The translations under genes and the position numbers were made by a program. From Myxococcales bacterium (GTDB taxonomy: Bacteria; Lernaellota; Lernaellaia; Lernaellales; Lernaellaceae), in NCBI GenBank assembly GCA_012517325.1, contig JAAYVF010000130.1:1-64000 (forward strand): a stretch of 64,000 bases of DNA. The letters are read 5' to 3'. The notes beneath the pieces were generated by a model. The model had not been told where the DNA came from, did not search any database, and worked only from the letters and a program-made list of their open reading frames with translations. Of this stretch, positions 52,284 to 61,908 are shown in pieces (within the stretch, counting starts at the first letter, position 1; every line of letters starts with the position of its first letter).

Positions 52284-53906
52284 TTATTCCTCTTCGATCA
52301 TCAGCACTTCGTACGGGATCAATTTGACGTGGCCGGATATCTTCTCCGGCCGCTCGAACGTGCTGACCAGAACCGCGCCGTTAACCGCAACCGGCGAGAT
52401 CTTTTCGCGGTCGGCGAAATTGAGCAGCACCGTGATCGCCTGTTTTCCGGCGCGCCGCCGAAACGCGAACACATGCGGATCGGGCAAGCCCAGCGCCTCG
52501 AACGAACCGTGCTGCAACGCCGGCTTTTGTTTACGCAGCCAGCTCAATCGTTTGTAGAAATTGAGCAGCGAACGCGGCACCTTGGCCGCGTTTTGCACGC
52601 AAAGCAATTCGGCCTCCGGGTCGAGCGGCAGCCAGGGCTCGCCCGTCGTGAACCCGGCGCCCGGCCCGCCTTTCCACAACATCGGCGTCCGGCTGGAATC
52701 GCGGCCCTGATAGAGCGGCCAGACCTTTTTGCCCATCGGATCCCGAATGAGCCGGCGCGGGAACCAACGGTTGGTCATGCCGATTTCCTCGCCGTAATAC
52801 AGAAACGGCGTCCCCCGCAAGGTGAGCAGCAGCGCGGCGCACAGTTTGCCGCGGTCCATCGCGTAGGGGCGATGCCCGTAAATCGCGTACCCGCCCAGGC
52901 GGCCGATGTGCCGCGGCACATCGTGGTTGGAAAGCACGTAGGCCGGCCAGCCGTCGGCCGGACAGCGGCCCTCGAATTTTTCGACCACGCGGCGGAACGA
53001 ATCGGCGCGGAACCGGGCCACGGCGAGAAATTCCATATTGAAAGCCAGGTGGAGTTCGCGGTCGTTCGTGTACGTCGCGGCCTGCGAATCCTCCCACGGG
53101 AAGGAAACGATTTCGCCGACCATCATCCGGTCGGGGTACTCGTCGAGCAGCTTCCGGAATTCTTTTAACACCTCGTGGGTCTCGGGCAGATCGCGCGTCT
53201 GCGCGACGTCCTGTGTCTTGCCCATGTACCAGCCGGCCAGGCTGAAATGATTGTCGCGCAACTGCTCGTCTTCCAGCAGGTAATTGATCAGGTCGAGCCG
53301 GAAGCCGTCGACGCCGCGGTCGAGCCAGAAGCGGATATCGTCCAGCACGGCCTGCCGCACCGCCGGATTGCGCCAGTTCAGGTCCGGTTGGAAATCAAAA
53401 AAGGCGTGGTAGAACCACTGCCCCGTCGGCGGATCGTACTTCCACGCCGGACCGCCGGGCGCCGCCGCCCAGTTGTTGGGCGGGCCGCCGTTCTTGCCGT
53501 CGGCCCAGATGTACCAGTCGCGTTTCGGGTTGTCGCGGCTGGAACGCGATTCGCGAAACCACGGATGCTCGTCCGAGGTGTGGTTGGGCACGAAGTCGAG
53601 GATGATCTTGATGCCGCGGCGGTGCGCCTCGGCGAGCAGGTGGTCAAAATCGGCCAGGGTGCCGTGCTGCGGGTGGACGCTCCGGTAATCGGCGACGTCG
53701 TAGCCGAAATCGCGGTCGGGACTTTGATAGAACGGCGTCAGCCAGATCGCGTCGACGCCCAACGAGTTCGGCGTGCCGTCGTTCAGGTAATCGAGGTGTT
53801 CGATGATGCCCGGCAGATCGCCGATGCCGTCGCCGTTGCCGTCGGCGAAACTGCGCACGTAAATCTGGTAAATGATCCCGCTTTTCCACCAGGGAGTCGC
53901 GCTCAT
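52284..53906 (-). CDS. GH13 alpha-glucosidase (oligo-1,6-glucosidase-like)
   Basis: 540 residues. A (beta/alpha)8 GH13 enzyme with the catalytic nucleophile D205 (GFRLDLINYL), acid/base E265 (MVGEIVSFP), and transition-state D329 (LSNHDVPR). Region I DFVPNHTSDEHPWF and domain B (about 105-175) are normal, and a C-terminal beta domain (about 470-540) is present. It acts on the alpha-glucosidic bonds of malto-oligosaccharides or isomaltose; trehalose or sucrose specificity cannot be excluded. No signal peptide is seen, so it is probably cytoplasmic. Confidence 0.93.
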   Translation of the reverse strand: MSATPWWKSGIIYQIYVRSFADGNGDGIGDLPGIIEHLDYLNDGTPNSLGVDAIWLTPFYQSPDRDFGYDVADYRSVHPQHGTLADFDHLLAEAHRRGIKIILDFVPNHTSDEHPWFRESRSSRDNPKRDWYIWADGKNGGPPNNWAAAPGGPAWKYDPPTGQWFYHAFFDFQPDLNWRNPAVRQAVLDDIRFWLDRGVDGFRLDLINYLLEDEQLRDNHFSLAGWYMGKTQDVAQTRDLPETHEVLKEFRKLLDEYPDRMMVGEIVSFPWEDSQAATYTNDRELHLAFNMEFLAVARFRADSFRRVVEKFEGRCPADGWPAYVLSNHDVPRHIGRLGGYAIYGHRPYAMDRGKLCAALLLTLRGTPFLYYGEEIGMTNRWFPRRLIRDPMGKKVWPLYQGRDSSRTPMLWKGGPGAGFTTGEPWLPLDPEAELLCVQNAAKVPRSLLNFYKRLSWLRKQKPALQHGSFEALGLPDPHVFAFRRRAGKQAITVLLNFADREKISPVAVNGAVLVSTFERPEKISGHVKLIPYEVLMIEEE

Positions 53907-54017
53907 GAAAACCGCCTCTCCACCGCACTCGCGATCGGTCCGACCGGGTGCGAGGTTAACCGACCGGCGCTTCGGCCGTCAAGGAATCAGGGCGAGCGCC
54001 GCCGCGCGATCGGCCGG

Positions 54018-54950
54018 TCAGCGCTGGACGCCGTTCAGAAAACGCAGGATCTCCGGATTGACCAGCTCCGGCCGCTCCTGTTGCGACAGATGGCCGCATT
54101 CGGGAATGTACCGCAAACGGACGTGCGGCGCCGCGAGCACCAGTTGTTTGCCTTGGGCCGGCGACACCCAGTGATCCTGTTCGCCCCAGATCGCCAGGAC
54201 CGGCTGCCGAAGTTGCGGATAACGGCGCGTCATGTTGTCGAATTCCGGTGAAAAATACTGCGTGGTCAACTTGGCCAGCGCGTCGGTGAATCCCGGTTTG
54301 TTGATCGGCCGTGCGTATTCGTCCACCATGGCGTCGTTCACCAGGCGGTCATTAAAACAGACATCCCGCAAGATAAAGCGCACCGCTTCGCGGTTGGCGA
54401 ATTTCGCGCCGACCCGATTCAAGCCGGTCCGCGCCGCCAGCGGCATCCAGCCCTGCCGGTCGATGTGATAGGTGACCGGGTCCAGCGCGATGACCTTGCG
54501 GACGCACTCGGGATAGTTCAGGGCCAGGTAGAACGAAATGCCGCCGCCCATGGAACTGCCGCCGACGATGAAGCTTTGCAGGGAAAGGCGGTCGGCGAAT
54601 TTGACGATCTCGCCCGCGATGTTTTCGATGGAATAGACGAAGTACGGCGGCGGCACTTCCGAACGGCCCAACCCCGGCTGGTCCACCAGAATCACCCGAT
54701 AGCCCGCGGCCAGCAGCGGTTTGACGTTTTCATGGAACGTGTAGGTCGAATCGGCGAAGCCGTGAATCAGCAGGATCGGCTCGCCCTGCCCGAGGTCGAT
54801 GTAGTGCAACCGGTAGCCGCCGACGTCCAGGTCGTGGCGGTACGGCGCGACCCAATCGTTCCAGGCGCGATCGCCCGGCCCGACCTCGACCTGGCAGGCC
54901 GCGATCACCAGCAATGCCAGACAGCCGACCAACAACATCCGCTTTTTCAT
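54018..54950 (-). CDS. Alpha/beta-hydrolase lipoprotein
   Basis: 310 residues from ATG at 54950. The signal ends VIAAC with Cys18-19 likely lipidated. The fold is alpha/beta hydrolase with the oxyanion HGFADSTY, nucleophile S133 in GGSSMGGG, an acid Asp in WGEQDHW and catalytic His in CGHLSQQE. It resembles esterases and C-C hydrolases of this group but the substrate is unknown. The start overlaps the pfkB-type stop (ATGA). The lipobox places it at the envelope. Confidence 0.85.
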   Translation of the reverse strand: MKKRMLLVGCLALLVIAACQVEVGPGDRAWNDWVAPYRHDLDVGGYRLHYIDLGQGEPILLIHGFADSTYTFHENVKPLLAAGYRVILVDQPGLGRSEVPPPYFVYSIENIAGEIVKFADRLSLQSFIVGGSSMGGGISFYLALNYPECVRKVIALDPVTYHIDRQGWMPLAARTGLNRVGAKFANREAVRFILRDVCFNDRLVNDAMVDEYARPINKPGFTDALAKLTTQYFSPEFDNMTRRYPQLRQPVLAIWGEQDHWVSPAQGKQLVLAAPHVRLRYIPECGHLSQQERPELVNPEILRFLNGVQR

Positions 54951-55819
54951 GCCAGCCCCCATTCATCCCGGAATCGATCGTACAAGCCACGGTTTTCGGT
55001 CGTCGCGCCCGGAATCCCGCAGATTTCGCCGGCGAACCGCGCGGCGCGGGACAGGGCGATATCAGAAGGCCAACCGGCCAACAGACCCAACACGACCACC
55101 GAGCAGAAGGCGTCGCCGGCGCCGACCGCGTCGATGAACGAGTCCGCTTTGCAGGAGGCGACCGCAATGCGATTGCCGGAACGGTGCCACAATTGCGCGC
55201 CTTTTTCGCCCGCGGTGACCAGAGCCCATTCGGCGCCGGTCGCCTGAAGCAAATCCAGCGCCGCGTCGGGCGAACCGCCCGCCAACAGCCGCAATTCGTC
55301 CGCGTTGAGTTTGAGCCAGCGGGCCCGTTTCATCAGCGTTTCCACGGCGTCGCGCCGCCACCATGGCGCGCGCAGATTGACATCGAGAAACACGGGCCAA
55401 TCGTATTGCCCGGCGATTTGCGTCAGCGCGCGCGCGGCAACCGGCGACCGCGCGGCCAGCGTCCCGTGAATCAGCAGGGCGTCATCCGGCAAACGGCCGA
55501 GCTCGGGGGTATCGATGTAATCATAGGCCTGTTCGGGAAGGATGTCGTAAGTCGGCTGGCCATCCCGCAAACTGACCCGCACGATTCCGGTCGGATGATC
55601 GGCATCGATCCGCAGGCCGGCCAGGTCCATTCCCCAGTCCCGCATCCGGGCGAGGATTTTTTCGCCCCGGACGTCGCGTCCGACGCGGCTGATCATCAAC
55701 GGCGAGCAACCGAAGCCCTGCAAATGCCAGGCGACGTTGAACGGCGCGCCGCCAAGAATTTCCCGCCCGTCGGAGAAAACGTCGAACAGCACTTCCCCGA
55801 AAACCAACGGTCGTTTCAT
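54947..55819 (-). CDS. PfkB-family carbohydrate kinase
   Basis: 290 residues from ATG at 55819 (MKRPLVFGEVLFDVF). Ribokinase-fold sugar or nucleoside kinase. Signatures are GGAPFNVAWHLQ near 26, DVNLRAPWW, LVTAGEKGAQ and the catalytic anion hole DAVGAGDAFCSVV. The pattern of FGEVLFDVF and GGAPFNVAWHL is most like fructokinases. A TTG-like extension to 55852 is unlikely. The ATG is preceded by a short palindrome, 55822-55834. The stop overlaps the hydrolase start. Confidence 0.9.
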   Translation of the reverse strand: MKRPLVFGEVLFDVFSDGREILGGAPFNVAWHLQGFGCSPLMISRVGRDVRGEKILARMRDWGMDLAGLRIDADHPTGIVRVSLRDGQPTYDILPEQAYDYIDTPELGRLPDDALLIHGTLAARSPVAARALTQIAGQYDWPVFLDVNLRAPWWRRDAVETLMKRARWLKLNADELRLLAGGSPDAALDLLQATGAEWALVTAGEKGAQLWHRSGNRIAVASCKADSFIDAVGAGDAFCSVVVLGLLAGWPSDIALSRAARFAGEICGIPGATTENRGLYDRFRDEWGLA

Positions 55820-55848
55820 GGCCGGTTTAACCGGTGGGCGATGGCTGG

Positions 55849-56364
55849 TCAAAGTTCGATCTCATTCGTGAAAACGCGTTTGGGCACATCCGGCCGGGGA
55901 GCGGTGCCCGCCGGCCGGCCGCAATAACCGAGCGCCACCAGCCGCTTGCCTTGTTCCAGGCCGAGCAAGTCCTGGAAACCGCGCTCCTCCGGCGGAAAAA
56001 CCCACTCGATCGCCAGATCCTTTTCCCGCGCCGCCAGCGACAAATGGCTCATCGCGATCGGCACGTCGATCATGAAGAACGGCTGTTCCTTGTGCAAACG
56101 CTTGATCCATCCCGGCGCCGCCTGCGCCGCGATCAACACCGGAGCCGCCGCGCATTCAGTCAGACCGGCCCGTTGGGCCGCCGCGGCGATCAAGGCGGCT
56201 TCGCGAATCAGGGAGAACCACCAGATCTGCTTGTTGTTGGCCGAAGGCGCCAGCCGGGCCGTTTGGAGCAGACCTAAAAGGACCTCGTCCCCGACCGCGG
56301 CGCTTTGAAACGAAGTGACGCGCTCAACCGGCAGCAACCGCTCGACCAGCAATGCGGCGCTCAT
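55849..56364 (-). CDS. Nitroreductase-fold protein (second, shorter member)
   Basis: 171 residues from ATG at 56364, overlapping the upstream nitroreductase stop in ATGA. The block LLGLLQTARLAPSANNKQIWW is the nitroreductase-type FMN region, and AIEWVFPPEERGF then LVALGYCGRPAGTAP are the family's C-terminal patterns. It is shorter than a typical 190-220-residue member. It may form a pair with the upstream nitroreductase, or a heterodimer. Substrate unknown. Confidence 0.7.
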   Translation of the reverse strand: MSAALLVERLLPVERVTSFQSAAVGDEVLLGLLQTARLAPSANNKQIWWFSLIREAALIAAAAQRAGLTECAAAPVLIAAQAAPGWIKRLHKEQPFFMIDVPIAMSHLSLAAREKDLAIEWVFPPEERGFQDLLGLEQGKRLVALGYCGRPAGTAPRPDVPKRVFTNEIEL

Positions 56365-56930
56365 GACCGGCCTCCTTTCCACTCGAAAATTTCCTCCAGC
56401 GGTTTGCGCCGGTCGGCTTGCGCAAAGGTGCGGCTGACCATTTCCAGCCGGCCCTTTTCGGTCGGGTAGCCGAGCGGTGAGACGATACACGGTCGCCAGT
56501 CGGGCGGCAGATGGAGCAGCTTGCCGACGCCGTCGGGATTGAATCCGGCGATCCAACAGGTTCCCAAATCCATTTCCGCCGCCGCCAGGACCACGGATTC
56601 CATTACCATCGAGATGGGGCCCAGCGACAGCGGCCGGTCGGCTTCGGCCGAATCGGCGGGGCTCTTCACCAGCATGACCAGAAACGCCGGGACCGGCGTG
56701 ACGTACAACCAGAGGTTGATCTTGCCCTGCCAGCCCGAGACGATCGCCCCACGCAGCCGGTCGGCCAAGACCGGGTCGGCGGCGATGTACAGCGCGCCCG
56801 CGGTCGCGCCGTAGGCTTGCTGCGCCGCCTCCGCCACCACCTGCAAGCGTTGGAATTTTTCCGGCTCGATCGGCCGGTCGGCAAATTTGCGGACGCTCCG
56901 CCGCCGGTGCGCCAGTTCCAGAAAGTCCAT
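56361..56930 (-). CDS. Nitroreductase family protein
   Basis: 189 residues from ATG at 56930, with AAGGAG nearby. FMN-dependent NAD(P)H oxidoreductase of the nitroreductase superfamily. The N-terminal MDFLELAHRRRSVRKFADRPIEPE is typical, with a C-terminal PSNPDG-like FNPDGVGKLLHLPPDWRP and VSPLGYPTE. It may reduce nitro, flavin or quinone substrates. It is immediately followed by a second related gene, and is divergent from the propionyl-CoA synthetase. Confidence 0.88.
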   Translation of the reverse strand: MDFLELAHRRRSVRKFADRPIEPEKFQRLQVVAEAAQQAYGATAGALYIAADPVLADRLRGAIVSGWQGKINLWLYVTPVPAFLVMLVKSPADSAEADRPLSLGPISMVMESVVLAAAEMDLGTCWIAGFNPDGVGKLLHLPPDWRPCIVSPLGYPTEKGRLEMVSRTFAQADRRKPLEEIFEWKGGRS

Positions 56931-57088
56931 TTCTTCACTCCTTGTCGTCGATGGATCAGGGAGAGATTGTAACCAAAGATGCGGCCCGCCAGAACCCCGC
57001 CTCTTGCATCTCGGCAAAAAAAACTGCACAAAAGAGCATATTCCTGGATTGCAACCAAATCGCGAAAAATGAGGGAAAGGACGGCAGG

Positions 57089-58990
57089 ATGAGCGCCAAG
57101 TATGCGGACATGCATCGCGAGTCGATCGAACACCCGGACGTTTTCTGGGGCCGGGAAGCCGAAAAACTGTTCTGGTACAAAAAATGGGACAAGGTGCTGG
57201 ACGATTCCAACCCGCCGTTCTATCGCTGGTTCGCGGGCGGCGAAACCAACCTGTGCTACAACGCGGTGGACCGCCACGCGCTGGGCGCCGGCCGCAACAA
57301 GGTGGCCATCATCTGGGAAAGCCCGGAAACCGGGCAAAGCCGCGTCATCAGCTTTTTCGAGCTGTACCGGCTGGTCAACCGCTTCGCCGCGGTGTTGAAA
57401 AGCCAGGGCATCGGCAAAGGCGACCGCGTCATCATCTACATGCCGATGGTGCCCGAGGCGCTCGTGGCGGTGCTGGCCTGCGCGCGCATCGGCGCGATCC
57501 ACGGCGTGGTCTTCGCCGGCTTCTCGGCCGATTCGCTGGCCAACCGCATCGACGACTGCCAGCCGAAAATGGTTATCTGCGCCGAGGCGAGCCGCCGCAA
57601 GGGCAAACCGGTGCCGCTGAAGAAAATCGTCGACCAGGCGCTGTCGCTGGCCCAGGTGAACGTGCCGCGGGTCATCGTCCTGGATCGCGGCTTGGACGCC
57701 TGGAACAAGGTGGAAGGCCGGGATCTGCTCTGGCACGAGGAAATGGCGAAAATCGGCACCGCCGCCGTCGAGCCCGAGCGGATGAAATCGTCCGACCCGA
57801 GCTATATCCTTTACACCTCCGGCACCACCGGCAAGCCGAAGGGCGTGCTGCGCGACACCGGCGGCTATATGGTCGCCATCCACGCCTCGATGTCGCAAAT
57901 CTACGGCTGCGGCCCCCACGACGTGTATTGGTCGACCTCCGACATCGGCTGGGTCGTCGGGCACAGCTACATCATCTACGGGCCGCTGCTGGCCGGCATC
58001 CCGACGCTGCTTTTCGAAGGCACGCCCGACAGCCCGACTCCCGGTATCTGGTGGGAAGTCATCGAGAAATACGGCGTCACGGTGGTCTTTTCCGCGCCGA
58101 CCGCGATGCGTATCCTGCGTAAGTTCCCCTCGCACTGGATGCAGGAACACGACCTCGGTTCGCTGCGCCACGTCTTTCTCGCCGGCGAACCGCTCGACGA
58201 ATCGACCTATCAGTGGGCCAACGAGGCGCTGAAAAAGCCGATCATCGACCATTATTGGCAGACCGAGAGCGGCTGGGCGATCCTGACCAACCACATGGGC
58301 ATCGAGACTCTGCCGATCAAGCCGGGTTCGCCGACCAAGCCCGCGATGGGCTGGAACCTGGACGTGGTGGACGACAAGGGCCAGGCGGTGCCGCCGGGCG
58401 AACGCGGCGTACTGGTCGCGCGGCCGCCGCTGGCGCCGGGCGCCCTGCTGACCATCTGGGGCGACGACGAGCTTTACAAAAACACCTACTTCGAGAAATT
58501 CGACAAATCCGCGCCCCTGCTCTACTACAGCGGCGATTTTTCCATCAAAGACGCCGACGGCTACTTCTGGATGCTGGGACGCGCCGACGAGGTCATCAAC
58601 GTCGCCGGCCACCGCCTGGGCACCCGCGAGGTCGAGGAAGTGCTTTCCGAGCACCCGAAAGTCGCCGAGGCCTCGGCCATCGGCATCGCCGACGAACTCA
58701 AGGGCCAGGCCATCGCCGCCTTCGTAGTGCTCAAGCAAGGAGTGGAATTCAGCGACGCCGTGCGCCAGGAACTAGTCAATTCCATCCGCGACCGCATCGG
58801 CGCCATCGCGACGCCCAAGACCCTGGAAGTCGTGGCCATGCTGCCGAAAACGCGCTCCGGCAAGGTGATGCGGCGCGTGTTGCGCGCCCTTTGCGAGGAA
58901 AAATCCCTAGGTGACGTTTCGACCCTGGAAGACGGGGCTAGTGTCGAGGAAGTGCGCGCGGCATTGGAAAAGATGGGCCGGAAAATCTAA
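57089..58990 (+). CDS. prpE: Propionyl-CoA synthetase (AMP-forming)
   Basis: 633 residues from ATG at 57089. It activates propionate or a related short acid to the CoA thioester through an acyl-AMP. The ATP motif YTSGTTGKPKGV and acetyl-CoA-synthetase-type LGRADEVINVAGHRLGTREVE are clear; the C-terminal catalytic lysine lies in KTRSGKVMRR. The segment GWVVGHSYIIYGPLLAG resembles PrpE/ACSS3 more than acetate-specific Acs. The Lys of KTRSGK is the likely acetylation site that the sirtuin encoded upstream could reverse. A terminator follows. Confidence 0.92.
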   Translation: MSAKYADMHRESIEHPDVFWGREAEKLFWYKKWDKVLDDSNPPFYRWFAGGETNLCYNAVDRHALGAGRNKVAIIWESPETGQSRVISFFELYRLVNRFAAVLKSQGIGKGDRVIIYMPMVPEALVAVLACARIGAIHGVVFAGFSADSLANRIDDCQPKMVICAEASRRKGKPVPLKKIVDQALSLAQVNVPRVIVLDRGLDAWNKVEGRDLLWHEEMAKIGTAAVEPERMKSSDPSYILYTSGTTGKPKGVLRDTGGYMVAIHASMSQIYGCGPHDVYWSTSDIGWVVGHSYIIYGPLLAGIPTLLFEGTPDSPTPGIWWEVIEKYGVTVVFSAPTAMRILRKFPSHWMQEHDLGSLRHVFLAGEPLDESTYQWANEALKKPIIDHYWQTESGWAILTNHMGIETLPIKPGSPTKPAMGWNLDVVDDKGQAVPPGERGVLVARPPLAPGALLTIWGDDELYKNTYFEKFDKSAPLLYYSGDFSIKDADGYFWMLGRADEVINVAGHRLGTREVEEVLSEHPKVAEASAIGIADELKGQAIAAFVVLKQGVEFSDAVRQELVNSIRDRIGAIATPKTLEVVAMLPKTRSGKVMRRVLRALCEEKSLGDVSTLEDGASVEEVRAALEKMGRKI

Positions 58991-59010
58991 GCAAAAGGTC
59001 GGATAATCGA

Positions 59011-59040
59011 AAGGGCGACCCGGCGGGCCGCCCTTTTTTT
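59011..59040 (+). terminator. Rho-independent terminator after prpE
   Basis: AAGGGCG and CGCCCTT arms plus CCC/GGG with one mismatch, followed by seven Ts. Confidence 0.8.
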
Positions 59041-59058
59041 ATTCGCTGACCGATCGGC

Positions 59059-61872
59059 TCAACAGCCGCATCCCGAATCGTCGTCGTCATCGTCATCGTC
59101 CCCGGACGGCGGCGAAATGTCGTCGTTGTCATCGTCATTCACGGCGTCATCGTCGGCGGAGTCGTCGTTGTCGTCGTCATCCACGGCGTCATCGTCGGCG
59201 GAGTCGTCGTTGTCGTCGTCATCGTCGTCGGCCGTGCCCGACTCGACGGTGAGCGCGGCGGCCAGCGCGGCCTCGCCGAAGCGGTTCGTCAGCCGCAAAT
59301 CGTAGGCGCCCGGTTCGGTGTCCGCTGGAACGGCGAGCGTGAATTCCAGCGTTTCCGCGTCGAGTGCGACGATTTCCTCGCCGGTCAGCAGACTGTCATT
59401 GCGTGCGAGCCGCACGCCGAGGCCTTTATCGAGCAGCCGCTCGCCGGTCAGTGTGAAGGTCAGGGTTTCGCCCGCTGTCGCGCGATCAGGGTCGAGCGCG
59501 GTGACCGCCGGCACGGGAGGCGGCACGACGACCACCCGGCCGTTCGTGCGAGCATCGTCCGTCGCATGACGCGCTCCGAAAACCGCGTCGGTCAGTCCGT
59601 CGCCGTCGTAATCGAGGAAGGCGATTTCGTTGCCGAACAAGGATTGCGCGGTCTCGTAAGGGATCGCCCAATCGGCGCTGTCCGGGCTGCCGTCGATTTC
59701 ACCGGTTGGGAACGACTCACCGCCGAGATAAAGACGCGCCGCGCCGGCTTCGAATCCCGCGTCGGTCTGGCGATAAGGTTCGGTGAGCCACAGGTCGTCG
59801 ATGCCGTCCTGGTTGTAGTCGACGACGCCGATTCGCCAGCCAAGGCGCGCGCCGGTCTGATCGTTGCGGAACAAGGCGGCCGGCGTCAGCTCGTCGAGAT
59901 TCAGATCGCCGTCGAGATCCGCGGGGTCCAGCAACCAGACCGCGCCCCCCTGCCGGGCCGATGCGGCCGAATGCGTTGAGCCAGCCAGCGCCAGATAGGT
60001 TTTATCGTCGCCGTAGGGCGCGACGATGGCAAACTCGGCGCCGGTCTGTTCGAGGGAATAGGTTCCGGCGATCGTGAACGCCGGCGCGAAATCGGCCGCT
60101 TGATAGGCATAAAGCCGGCCGGCGCTCAAGGCCGAGCCTGCGTTGAATTTCGGCGCGCCGACTAGCAGGAACCGGCCGGCGTCACCCAGGTCGACCGCCG
60201 CCAACCGATAGCCGAACCAATCGTAGTCGTTTTCGCCGTATTGCACCCAAGCCGCGTCGTCCGGCGAAAGCGGCGCGCCACCGGTCAGGTTCTGGCTGGA
60301 CAGAAAAACCGCGACCTGCCCGCGTTGATAACCTTCGACCGCCGCGAACGGCGAACCGATCAACAGATCGCCGTAACCGTCGCCGTCGAGATCACTGCCC
60401 GCCAGTGCCCAGCCGAGATTGTTGCGGTGCTGCGCCGATTCGATGATCAAATCCGGCTCGGCGGCAAGCCCTTTTCCCGTACCGAAATAAACGGCGACCG
60501 CGCCGTGATACGACAGGTCGTCGGCTCCCGTGCTCGGCGCCGAAACCGCCAGGTCGTCACGGCCGTCGCGGTTTAGGTCCACCACGGCCAGGCTCCAACC
60601 GAAGCGCCCGGCGAGAATCGTTCCCGTCAGTTCGATATCCGCCGGCGAGGCGGAAAGATCGCGGATCTCGTGGCCGTCGATCGACACGCCGGAGTAGATG
60701 ACCCGGACGCGGCCGATTTGCGGCTCGCCGGGTCCGCCGTCACCGGGCGAGCCCATCGCCAAATCGTCCCGGCCGTCCTGATTGAAATCGCCGACCGCCA
60801 GGCTGGACCCGAGGTAGCCGTAGGGCGTATCGGCGACGAACGTCAGCGTGCGATCCATCCCTTCGACCTCGCGCAGGACGGCGTCATTTTTTTGCGGGGC
60901 GGGGTTCAAGGCGCCGTGAAAGATCACCCCGCGCGCCGTGTGTTCCGCGCGAAGAGCAATTTCACCGCGCGCTTGCATCGCCCGGCCGATTACCATCCAG
61001 CGGCGCAAGGAGCGACCGTCCTCCGCCGGCGAAAGCGCCGGAAGCGCCAGGGAATCGCCCGCGCCGTTCTGCAGGCGATCGATCAACCCGATCCAGCGCC
61101 AGGCGGTCTGATTGCCCATGTCGTCGAGGCCGCCGGCGAAAAAATCCTGGTACTGCTCCGGCTCGAACACCGTCAGCAGCGCGAAGAGATCGGCGGTCGA
61201 CGCCGCCAGCGCGCGCAACGCCAGCGAGCCCAGATACATCAGATTCATCGCGGTTTCGAGTATTTCCGGTGTAACGCGATCGTAGCCGAGGTTCTGATAC
61301 ACCTGGGCCAGGTCCGCCGTCGGCACATACCAATCGGTGAGGTATGAAAAATCATTGGCGCGGACGATGAACGCTTCGCCGCCGATGTCGCCGTAGTGGT
61401 GGGCCAGGTCGAAGTGGTCGGGAAATTCGAGTTCGCCCATCACGCCCAGAAAGCCCTCTTCGTAGCTCTGCTCGTGATGAGTCGTGAATTGCGTGTCCGC
61501 CACGACGTGCGCCAGGAATCCCAGCAGAAAAACCGCCGTCTGTCGGGTTTCCTCGTCCCACGGTTGCGGGTAAGTCGCCCGCACGTAATCGGCGGCGGCT
61601 TCGACCATCGATGCCGAATGTGCGGCCTCGGCCTCTGCGGTATAGCCGACGAGCCAACCCCAGTCGGGAAATCCCGCGCCCGCCAGCAGCGCGCCGTTAC
61701 CGGCGTCCAGCCATTCCTCGTATTCCGGGTAATCCGGATCGGCGAACACCCAGGCGGCGCGCTGGCAAACATCGCCGTGCGTCAGCACACCGCAAGCCTG
61801 CGCCGCGGGAAGCGAAAAAAGCAGAACGAACGAAAACAGCGAAACCAGGGCGATCGTTTTCTTTTGGAACAT
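59059..61872 (-). CDS. Secreted GPI-phospholipase-D-like protein with FG-GAP propeller and SGCGC tail
   Basis: 937 residues from ATG at 61872 (AAGGA eight bases upstream). The signal peptide is followed by ACGVLTHGDVCQRA; the N-terminus CG(x)xTH resembles mature human GPI-PLD (from memory). A zinc-dependent phospholipase C/S1-P1-type helical domain (about 25-300) has FLAHVVADTQFTTHHEQSYEEGF, with several histidines. FG-GAP integrin-like repeats follow (about 340-750; DFNQDGRDDLAMGSPGD, DLNRDGRDDLAVSAPS, DLDGDGYGDLLIGSPF, DYDGDGLTDAVFG). Then comes an IPT/TIG-type strand domain and an Asp tract with two 14-residue repeats, ending DDDDDDSGCGC. This domain order resembles GPI-PLD. It probably acts on phospholipids or glycolipids outside the cell. 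Confidence 0.85.
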   Translation of the reverse strand: MFQKKTIALVSLFSFVLLFSLPAAQACGVLTHGDVCQRAAWVFADPDYPEYEEWLDAGNGALLAGAGFPDWGWLVGYTAEAEAAHSASMVEAAADYVRATYPQPWDEETRQTAVFLLGFLAHVVADTQFTTHHEQSYEEGFLGVMGELEFPDHFDLAHHYGDIGGEAFIVRANDFSYLTDWYVPTADLAQVYQNLGYDRVTPEILETAMNLMYLGSLALRALAASTADLFALLTVFEPEQYQDFFAGGLDDMGNQTAWRWIGLIDRLQNGAGDSLALPALSPAEDGRSLRRWMVIGRAMQARGEIALRAEHTARGVIFHGALNPAPQKNDAVLREVEGMDRTLTFVADTPYGYLGSSLAVGDFNQDGRDDLAMGSPGDGGPGEPQIGRVRVIYSGVSIDGHEIRDLSASPADIELTGTILAGRFGWSLAVVDLNRDGRDDLAVSAPSTGADDLSYHGAVAVYFGTGKGLAAEPDLIIESAQHRNNLGWALAGSDLDGDGYGDLLIGSPFAAVEGYQRGQVAVFLSSQNLTGGAPLSPDDAAWVQYGENDYDWFGYRLAAVDLGDAGRFLLVGAPKFNAGSALSAGRLYAYQAADFAPAFTIAGTYSLEQTGAEFAIVAPYGDDKTYLALAGSTHSAASARQGGAVWLLDPADLDGDLNLDELTPAALFRNDQTGARLGWRIGVVDYNQDGIDDLWLTEPYRQTDAGFEAGAARLYLGGESFPTGEIDGSPDSADWAIPYETAQSLFGNEIAFLDYDGDGLTDAVFGARHATDDARTNGRVVVVPPPVPAVTALDPDRATAGETLTFTLTGERLLDKGLGVRLARNDSLLTGEEIVALDAETLEFTLAVPADTEPGAYDLRLTNRFGEAALAAALTVESGTADDDDDDNDDSADDDAVDDDDNDDSADDDAVNDDDNDDISPPSGDDDDDDDDSGCGC

Positions 61873-61908
61873 GCGCCGATCCTTTTCTCCACCCTCCACT
61901 TTCAATAT

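Noticed and set aside
59099-59230. CRISPR-like repeat
   Set aside because: It is coding 42-bp repeat in an acidic tail with no spacers.
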